The notes beneath the pieces were generated by a model that worked only from the letters and a program-made list of their open reading frames with translations, was not told the DNA's origin and made no database searches. From Spongospora subterranea f. sp. subterranea (Eukaryota; Endomyxa: Phytomyxea; Phytomyxea; Plasmodiophorida), in NCBI GenBank assembly GCA_049724395.1, contig JAUGWO010000074.1:1-27471 (forward strand): DNA of 27,471 nucleotides, read 5' to 3'. Of the stretch, positions 18,858 to 27,471 are shown piece after piece (the first letter of the stretch is position 1; each line of letters opens with the position of its first letter). The position numbers were made by a program, and so were the translations under genes.

Positions 18858-21800
18858 CCTGCCCTTAATGAGGCAATTGAAAACGGGTCGCTATAGTCTA
18901 TTGATGTTGGCCAATACTGTACTAAATAACTAATCGGATTATTTAGAGATGAGTTCGCTGAGCAATTGGCCACGATATTTAACCCGAGTGCAGTTCCTCC
19001 CTATTATGTTGAACGTGGCATTGGTCGGAATCAGTATTGGAACAAGAATCACACATCAGTTACAAGATCACCGTTCTTGATTTAGCACTTCTCTACTGCC
19101 GGTAATTTCGACTTGACAATGGATTCTATTTCCCCCTTGATGTTATTACAATAGAGAAAATGTCGCCACTATTCTGATAGATAGAGGGGCCGACATATTC
19201 ACACAGGATGAATTCGGGAATACTCCATTGCACATCGCCGCTGGTCAGGGCCTGTAATATATTCCATATTATATGTCATTACCCCTTATCTGACACCTTA
19301 ATAGAAATATCGCCGTCATCAAGCTCTTGGAAAAAATCAAAATGACAAAACCACAAGCTCTTGACCTCCAAAACAAGGCTGGTAAAACTCCACTCCATTT
19401 TGCAGTGAAATGTGATCGGTTGGTCGTATATAGTGTAAAAGGGTGATCTGCTGTCAATATTTACTACTGATTGTTCAGGAAAGTGGTGATCAAGACTCTG
19501 TTGGATGGAGGAGCCAATCCCATTATCGTTGATAATTCGGGCAATACAGCACTGCACCTGGCGATAGAACGAAAACTGTAGACTGCAATAATCTGTGGAA
19601 ATTGCAACTCATCTGATTGAGATCTCACAGAAGTGGACAGATCATTATTGATATAATTGAGGCGACGAAGGCACAATCTATCCATGTTCTGGGTCATAGT
19701 GGGATGACGGAACCTTCTTTGTGTTTGAGATGGACAACTGATTCATGATGGCCTGTATATTGTAAATCTGGGTGTCGAAAACATCAAGTCGCTGAATGAT
19801 CTCATAGGGACCGAGATGCCATACGAGATTCGACTTCAGAACTACTCAAACTCAGGAACAATATGGGGCGCACTGCTCTCTCACATGCAGTTTATCATCG
19901 TCGGTTGGTCAATTTACTGTCTGGGTCTGGTTAGCGCCTTCAATAATGAGTTTCAGTGAGGAGATCTCCCGAATTCTGTTGGATCTCGGTGCCGATCCCA
20001 CAATAACAGATATTGATGGCAATACAGCACTGCACCTGGCGATACAAACGAAATCTGTAGACTGCTATAATCTGTGGAAATTGCAACTCATCTGATTGAG
20101 ATCTCACAGAAGTGAAGAGATCATTATTGATATAATTAAAGCGGCGAGGGCAAAGGCTGTCGATATTCTGGGCCATAATGAGATGACGGATCCCTCTGGG
20201 TGTTCGAGTGGAACAATGGTTCATGATGGCCTGTATATTCTTAATAGGTGTGTTGAAATCATTGAAGTCGCTGATCTGCATCTCACAGGGACCGAAATGC
20301 CATCGGTGAAGCGACGTCAGAAATATTGAACCTCAGGAACAATAGGGGGCGCACTGCTCTCTCACATGCAGTTTATTATCGTCGGTTGGTCAATTTACTG
20401 TCTGGGTCTGGTTAGCGCCTTCAATAATCAGTTTCAGTGAGGAGATCTCCCGAATTCTGTTGGATCTCGGTGCCGATCCCACAATAACAGATATTGATGG
20501 CAATACAGCACTGCACCTGGCGATAGAAAAAACCTGTAGACTGCTATAATCTGTGGAAATTGCAACTCATCTGATTGAGATCTCACAGAAGTGAAGAGAT
20601 CATTATTGATATAATTAAAGCGGCGAGGGCAAAGGCTGTCGATATTCTGGGCCATAATGAGATGACGAATCCCTCTGGGTGTTCGAGTGGAACAATGGTT
20701 CATGATGGCCTGTATATTCTTAATAGGTGTGTTGAAATCATTGAAGTCGCTGATCTGATCTCACAGGGACCGAAATGCCATCGGTGAAGCGACGTCAGAA
20801 ATATTGAACCTCAGGAACAATCAGGGGCGCACTGCTCTCTCACATGCAGTTTATTATCGTCGGTTGGTCAATTTACTGTCTGGGTCTGGTTAGCGCCTTC
20901 AATAATCAGTTTCAGTGAGGAGATCTCCCGAATTCTGTTGAATCTCGGTGCCGATCCCACAATAACAGATATTGATGGCAATACAGCACTGCACCTGGCG
21001 ATACAAGAAAATCTGTAGACTGATATAATATGTGGAAATTGCAACTCATCTGATTGAGATCTCACAGAAGTGAAGAGATCATTATTGATATAATTAAAGC
21101 GGCGAGGGCAAAGGCTGTCGATATTCTGGGCCATAATGAGATGACGGATCCCTCTGGGTGTTCAAGTGGAACAATGCATCATGATGGCCTGTATATTCTT
21201 AATAGGTTTGTTGAAATCATTGAAGTCGCTGATCTGATCTCACAGGGACCGAAATGCCATCGGTGAAGCGACGTCAGAAATATTCAACCTCAGGAACAAT
21301 AAGGGGCGCACTGCTCTCTCACATGCAGTTTATCATCGTCGGTTGGTCAATTTACTGTCTGGGTCTGGTTAGCGCCATTCAATAATGAGTTTCAGTGAGG
21401 AGATCTCCCGAATTCTGTTGGATCTCGGTGCCGATCCCACAATAACAGATATTGATGGCAATACAGCACTGCACCTGGCGATAGAAAAGAAACTGTAGAC
21501 TGCTATAATCTGTGGAAATTGCAACTCATCTGATTGAGATCTCACAGAAGTGAAGAGATCATTATTGATATAATTAAAGCGGCGAGGGCAAAGGCTGTCG
21601 ATATTCTGGGCCATAATGAGATGACGGATCCCTCTGGGTGTTCGAGTGGAACAATGGTTCATGATGGCCTGTATATTCTTAATAGGTGTGTTGAAATCAT
21701 TGAAGTCGTTGATCTGATCTCACAGGGACCGAAATGCCATCGGTGAAGCGACGTCAGAAATATTGAACCTCAGGAACAATAAGGGGCGCACTGCTCTCTC

Positions 21801-24800
21801 ACAGCAGTTTATTATTAATCGGTTGGTCAATTTACTGTCCTGTTCTAATCACCCACATCAATGATGGTGTCTGGTATCTCCAGTGGTAATATCGCCAACA
21901 TTGAGTTTCTTAATGGTGCCGATCCCACTATATCGGATAACTATGGGGACTCACCATTGCACACTCTGTTTGCCAACTGACATGTATGTCGCCCAAATCT
22001 CACAAAATACAGATATTTACTGATGTGCTCACAGGACAGACGAAATGATCATTTTGGCGAAAATATTGATGTCAACCACGTGAACAGGGATGGAAACACT
22101 CTTCTCCATTATGCAATTATTTACAAACGGTTGTCGTAATAATGTTGGATATTGATCAGCGCCTCAATAAACTGATTTAGGGAAGTTTTGGTCAAACATC
22201 TGTTGAAGAGAGGCGCCGATCCTATCATCCTGATCGTGATGGGAATAGCACTTCACCTGGCAAAAGACTGTATTATGAACAGTTCAAATGGATTTATCAA
22301 AAGGCTTATTCGTATTCTACAGAAGTGAGCCATCATTGATATAATTGAAGCGGCGAGGCCCCAATCATTGTGTTCCAGAATCCGGACAACACGATTCTAT
22401 GCGTGTTTGGTTCAACAATTGCTTGATCGCCTGTATATTGCTCATAATCATCGGTCTGGCACATTAAAGTCCCTGATTTGATCTCACAGGGACCGAAACT
22501 CGTCTCCAAAATATTCGCTCACGTCAGCTATCATCAATTCGAGGAAGATAAGGGCCAAACTGCTTTCTCATGCGCAGTTTATTTGAATCGGTTGGTCAAA
22601 TTTACTGTCTGGGCTCTGATCAGCGAGTTCAATAAAGGTCTCGTATCCCCAGTGTTGATATCGCCCAAATTCTGTTGGAGAACGGTGCCGATCCCACAAT
22701 AGCGGATGATGATATGGGAATACACCATTGCACAAGATTCTAATGACCCTGTGAGTTAAACAGATCTCACCAAACACTCCAACATTTACTCACAGAACAG
22801 ACGATTCTATTCTGTCAATGATACACAATATTGATGTCAACCACCGGTACAATGATGGGTCCACTCTTTTCCATTGTGCTATTAAGTGTCGTCGGTTGGT
22901 CAATTGATATTGTGTGGACACTGATCGGCCCCTCAATAACACTGATTGTTTAGGGAAGTGGTGGTTATGAAATTGTTGAAGAGAGGCGCCGATCCCATTA
23001 TTGCTGATTCTAATGGGAATACAGCACTGCACCTGGCGATAGAGCATAATCTGTACACACCTTTAATCATGTGGAAATTTCAACCAGAAATCTCATGTTA
23101 AATCTCACAGAAGTGGAGAGACCATTATATCTATACTTGAGGCGGCAATATTCGATATTTGGGTCATAACGGGATGATGGATCCCTCAGTGTGTTCGAGT
23201 GGAGAGTTAGTTCATGATCGCCTGTATATTGTTGATGGGTGTGTCGAAATCATTGAAGTCGCTGATCTGATCTCACAGGGACCGAGATCAACTGATCATT
23301 GCGACGTCAGAAATAATCAATTTCAGAAACCGAAAATGTCAAACTGCTCTGTTTCTGGCATCTTGCACGGTTGGTGGAAATTACAGTCTGGTTCTGATCA
23401 CATCTTCAATAATGTGTTTTTGTATTTCCAGTTTTGATATTGTCCAGATTTCTTGTGGAGAGAGGTGCCGATCCCAATATAGCAGATATTGATGGGAACA
23501 CACCATTGCACACCCATATGCCAACTGAATTGTATATCGCCCAAATACCACGCTATATGAGAAATACCTAATGATGTGCCAACAGGACAGACGAAATCAT
23601 CATATCAATGATTGAAAATATTGATGTCAATTACGCGGGCAACTGATGGGGCAACACTTCTTCATAGGGCTATCAGTGAAACCCCTAGAATTTTGACCCT
23701 GATCAGCCCCTCAATCAAACTGATGTTATAGAGAAGTTCTGGTCAATTGCTGTTGAATCTCGGTGCCAATCCCATTACATGCTGATATTAATGGGAATAC
23801 AGCACTGCACCTGGCGATAGAATCATAATCTGTAGACTGCTATAATCTGTTGTATTTACCAAATATCTGATTGAATCTCACAGAAGTGGAGAGACCATAT
23901 ATTTACTTATAATGAAAGCAACGCCAAGAACGTCCAATATTCTGGGCCATAACGGGATGACGGATCCCTGGTGTGTTCGAGTGGAACAATGGTTCATGAT
24001 CGCCTGTATATTGTTGATAGGTGTGTCGAAATGGTTGAAATTGAAGTCGCTGATCTGATCTCACAGGGACCGAAATGCCACTCGATGTGAAGCGACGTCA
24101 GAAATAATCAACCTCAGGAACCAAAGGGCAAACTGCTCTCTTGGATGGCAGTTTAATTATTGTCGGTTGGTGAATTTACTGTCTGGTTCTGACTCCTTCA
24201 ATAATGAGTTTTTGTATGATCTCCAGTGATATTGTCCAATTGAAGAGGTGCCGATCCCAATATGATATTGATGGGAACTCACCATTGCACATCGAAATAC
24301 CAACTGAATCTGTATATCGCTCAAATAACATATATATGATTGATGTACAGGACAGACGAAATCATCATTTCAATGATTCGAAAATCCATGTCAACCACGT
24401 GAACAATGATATATATTATCGGTTGGTCGTAATCAGTGTTTGATATTGATCAGCCCCTCAATAAAACTGATGTTTAGGGAAGTTTTGGTCAAAATCTGTT
24501 GAAGAGAGGCGCCAATCCCATTATTGCTGATTATAATGGGAATACAGCACTGCACCTGGCGATAAAGCATAATCTGTACACACTTCAAAATGTTTACATT
24601 TACCAAAGAGCTCACTGTTTCTCACAGAAGTGAAGAGACCATCATTGATATAACTGATGGCGAAGGATGATATTCTGGGTCCAAATCGGGATGACAGGCG
24701 TGTTCGAGTGGAGAGTTAGTTCATGATCGCCTGTATATTGTTGATGGGGTGTGTCGAAATCATTGAAGTCGCTGATCTGATCTCACAGGGACCGAATGCC

Positions 24801-27328
24801 AATCGGTGAGGCGACGTCAAAAATAATCAACCTCAGGAACCAAAATGAGGGCAAACTGCTCTCTTTCTGGCAGTTTCTTATAAACGGTTGGTCAAATTAC
24901 TGTCTGTTCTGATCACAGTTCAATAATGAGTTCTGTGTATCTCCAGTTTTGATATCGCCAACATTCTTTTGGAGAATGGTGCCGATCCCAATATAGCAGA
25001 TATATGGGAACACACCATTGCACACTCATTTGCCAACTGAATTGTATGTCAGTCAAATCTTACAAATATCAAATATTTACTGATGTGCTCACAGGACAGA
25101 CGAAATGATCATTTATCAATGATTGAAAATATTGATGTCAACCATGGTACAACAGAATGGATACACTTTTTCCATAGTGCAATTCAGTTTCAAACGGTTG
25201 GTCGTAAATCAATATTTGGATATGATCAGCCCCTCATTAAACTGATGTTGTAGGGAAGTTTTGGTTAAACATCTGTTGAAGAGAGGCGCCAATCCTATTA
25301 TTCCTGATCGTAATGGGAATTCAGCACTGCACCTGGCAATAGAGCAGGACTCTGTAGAACAGCTTTAAATTGTTGAGATTTACCAAAATAGCTTATTAAT
25401 ATCTCACAGAAGTGAGCAGATCATTATTGATATAATTGAAGCGGCGAGGCCAAAACCAATCCACCTTGTGGCTCCAAAACCGATGACACGATTTTATGCG
25501 TGTTTGTTTCAAGAATTGTTCATGATCGCCTGTATATTGCTCATGGGTATGTCGAAATCATTGAAGTCCCTGATTTGATCTCACAGGGACCGAGATGTCA
25601 CTAAAATAATGGCTCTTCTCGTCGACGATATAATCAATTTGAGAAACCAAAAATGGCAAACTGCTCTTTTTTTCTGGCAGTTCGTTTGAATCGGTTGGTC
25701 AAATTACTGTCTGGCTCTGATCACAGTTCAATAATAAGGTCTTGTATCCCCAGTTTTGATATCGCCCAAATTCTTTGGAGAACGGTGCCGATCCCACAAT
25801 AGCGGATAATGATGGGAATACACCATTGCACACTCTTCTACATGACCTGTGAGTTAAACAAATCTCACCAAATACTCCAACATTTACTGATGTTATCACA
25901 GAACAGACGATTCTATTCTGTCAATGATACAAAATATTGATGTCAACCACCGGTACAATGATGGGTCCACTCTTTTCCATTGTGCTATTAAGTGTCGTCG
26001 GTTGGTCAATTGATATTGTGTGGACACTGATCGGCCCCTCAATAACACTGATTGGTTAGGGAAGTGGTGGTTATGAAATTGTTGAAGAGAGGCGCCAACC
26101 CCATTATTGCTGATTCTAATGGGAATACAGCACTGCACCTGGCGATAGAGCATAATCTGTACACACCTTTAATCTTGTTATATTTACCAAAAATCTCATG
26201 TCAAATCTCATAGAAGTGGAGAGACCATTATATCTATACTTGAGGCGGCAACGCCAAGAACGGCCGATATTCTGGGTCAAGACGGGATGATGGATCCCTC
26301 AGTGTGTTCGAGTGGAGAGTTAGTTCATGATCGCCTGTATATTGTTGATGGGTGTGTCGAAATCATTGAAGTCGCTGATCTGATCTCACAGGGACCGAGA
26401 TGTCAACCGTCAGGCGACGTCAAAAATAATCAATTTCAGAAACCAAAAATGGCAAACTGCTCTGTTTCTGGCAGTTTCTCTTGCACGGTTGGTAGAAATT
26501 ACAGTCTGGTTCTGATCACATCTTCAATAATGAGTTTTTGTATTTCCAGTTTTGATATCGTCCAGATTCTTCTGGAGAGAGGTGCCGATCCCAATATAGC
26601 AGATATTGATGGGAACACACCATTGCACACCCATATGCCAACTGAATTGTATATCGCCCAAATACCACCATATATTGAAATACCTACTGATGTGCCAACA
26701 GGACAGACGAAATCATCATATCAATGATTGAAAATATTGATGTCAACCACGCGGGCAATGATGGGGCAACACTTCTTCATAGGGCTATTGAGTGTAATCG
26801 GTTGGTCCTGTTCTTATTTGACCCTGATCAGCCCCTCAATTAAACTGATGTTATAGAGAAGTTGTGGTCAAGTATCTGTTGAAGAGAGGCGCCAATCCCC
26901 TAATTCCTGATCTTAATGGGAATACAGCACTGCACCTGGCGATATATCATAACCTGTAGACTGCTATACTGTGTATATAGTCAAAATATCTGATTGAGAT
27001 CTCACAGAAGTAAGCAGATCATTATCGATATAATTGAGGCGGCGCCGTTCCTTCTTGTGGAACAGGATGAGATGAAGGAACGTCTATGGGAGATTGGGTG
27101 GATCCTTGATCCTTTTTGGCCGGTCAATTGTCAACACATATGTCCAAAACATCAAAACCGCTGAATTGATACCTCAGGAAAATTTGTCAAATATTCGGTG
27201 TGGCGTGTCCAACAATAATCAAACTCAAAAATCATAATGGTGAAACTGCTCTCGATTGGGCAATTTCGACACAGCGGTTGGTCAAATCTGCGCTTCGTCA
27301 ACTCTATCAACTACTTGTGCTAATCTGA
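18858..27328 (+). CDS. Giant ankyrin-repeat protein gene, about 50 short phase-2 exons
   Basis: Ankyrin repeats are helix-turn-helix protein-binding units; partners here are unknown. Each exon joins the second half of one repeat to the first half of the next, with phase-2 introns 50-88 nt long. Clean 5' exons: 18858-18886 (partial), 18947 on, 19155-19253, 19305-19418, 19479-19577, 19631-19720, 19808-19903. Then four copies of a three-exon set (99+90+96 nt) run to 21821. Then come about six copies of a five-exon set. Clean 3' exons: 25902-26000, 26060-26158, 26214-26303, 26392-26487, 26550-26648, 26702-26800, 26857-26955, 27008-27097, 27178-27328. Joining them gives 33-residue repeats such as GNTPLH...N and ends with GETALDWA, the usual last-repeat form, before TGA at 27326. 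Exons 19957-20056 (100 nt) and 20438-20535 (98 nt) and many between 21884 and 25848 are off-frame. Either the array is partly decayed, these exons are skipped, or the sequence has small errors. Confidence 0.8.
19479..21821 (+). repeat. 480-bp three-exon ankyrin module, five tandem copies
   Basis: Module starts: 19479 (most diverged), 19957, 20438, 20916 and 21396. Each module has exon A (99 nt, GADPTITDIDGNTALHLAI), a 53-nt intron, exon B (90 nt, IIIDIIKAA...DILGH), an 88-nt intron, exon C (96 nt, RNNKGRTALSHAVYYRR) and a 53-nt intron, 479 nt in total. The last four copies differ at only a few percent of positions, introns included, so amplification was recent. Exon A of copies 2 and 3 has one base more and one base less, both in the A-rich run just before the donor. 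Confidence 0.95.
21884..27177 (+). repeat. About 780-bp five-exon ankyrin module, seven diverged copies
   Basis: The three-exon A-B-C set is extended by exons D (GADPNIADIDGNTPLH) and E (NIDVNH...DG.TLLH). D exons start near 21884, 22659, 23440, 24228, 24950, 25754 and 26550, spaced about 720-815 bp. Copies differ far more than the 480-bp copies and carry many small indels in both exons and introns, except the last one and a half copies (25902 onwards), which are clean. The block around 22790-23440 is much closer to 25900-26530 than to its immediate neighbours. Confidence 0.88.
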
Positions 27329-27471
27329 CGTCATTAAAGGGTTGACTATTTGACGTTCTATCGACCCGCCAGAGAAAGAGAGTAGGAGGCTGAAAACCAT
27401 TCCTCAAACGCAGCAAAGAAGGTCCCTCGGTTCTGATGGTGGAGCTGTGAATCTTATTGATCTATAAACTG
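27329..27471. other. Downstream flank of the ankyrin gene
   Basis: Sequence after the TGA at 27326-27328. I see no canonical AATAAA and no further ankyrin exon, which supports the stop as the real end of the gene. Confidence 0.4.

Noticed and set aside
20096-21746. Repeated 70-77-codon plus ORFs and 88-113-codon minus ORFs in the 480-bp array
   Set aside because: The plus ORFs are exon B read through its donor and the minus ORFs are antisense shadows; the spliced ankyrin reading explains the region better.
22568-26153. Minus-strand ORFs of 60-85 codons in the ankyrin region
   Set aside because: They recur only because the ankyrin exons recur; no motif on that strand.

Overview
The window is nuclear DNA of a eukaryote with very short spliceosomal introns, mostly 44-94 bp with GT...AG ends. 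The organism builds motile flagella: an almost certain DRC1 gene (dynein regulatory complex subunit 1) can be assembled from 14 exons on the minus strand with every junction in frame. Tiny introns, a flagellar gene, a very large ankyrin gene, a secreted Cys-rich protein and many decayed transposons would suit a zoosporic protist, possibly a parasite. The sequence alone does not identify the lineage.

Layout. About 200-2360 is a fossil Ty1/copia-type element (gag, protease and integrase parts). Inside its integrase zinc-binding region a 39-bp segment has expanded into a 9-copy in-frame minisatellite. 2511-4744 (+) is a seven-exon gene, not recognised by family, for a predicted secreted protein of about 642 residues ending in three diverged copies of a Cys/Trp-Gly domain. 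5045-5508 is a composite 24/38-bp minisatellite. 5765-6810 is a dead hAT transposase and 7120-7865 a second, unrelated dead DDE transposase that carries a 110-bp inverted duplication of itself. 7799-8602 is an unassigned long ORF. 8603-9845 shows nothing recognisable. 9846-10770 (-) is a probable membrane-protein gene. 10788-13639 (-) is DRC1. 14380-14999 (+) and 15917-17730 (-) are two diverged non-LTR retrotransposon fragments in opposite orientation, carrying an OTU-like protease domain and, in the second, the start of an AP-endonuclease. 18858-27328 (+), probably with 5' exons from about 18 kb, is a giant ankyrin-repeat gene.

The ankyrin gene is the most striking structure. Almost every ankyrin repeat has an intron at the same place and in the same phase (phase 2), so exons are 99, 90 or 96 nt (all divisible by 3) and symmetric. 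Sets of three exons (480-bp genomic module, near-identical copies) and then of five exons (about 780-bp module, diverged copies) have been amplified in tandem. Both ends of the array are cleanly open. Two exons in the 480-bp array and many in the middle of the 780-bp array have lengths that break frame. Because exons are 2-2 symmetric, skipping a damaged exon would keep the frame.

All protein-family calls come from reading motifs by eye; no database search was possible.
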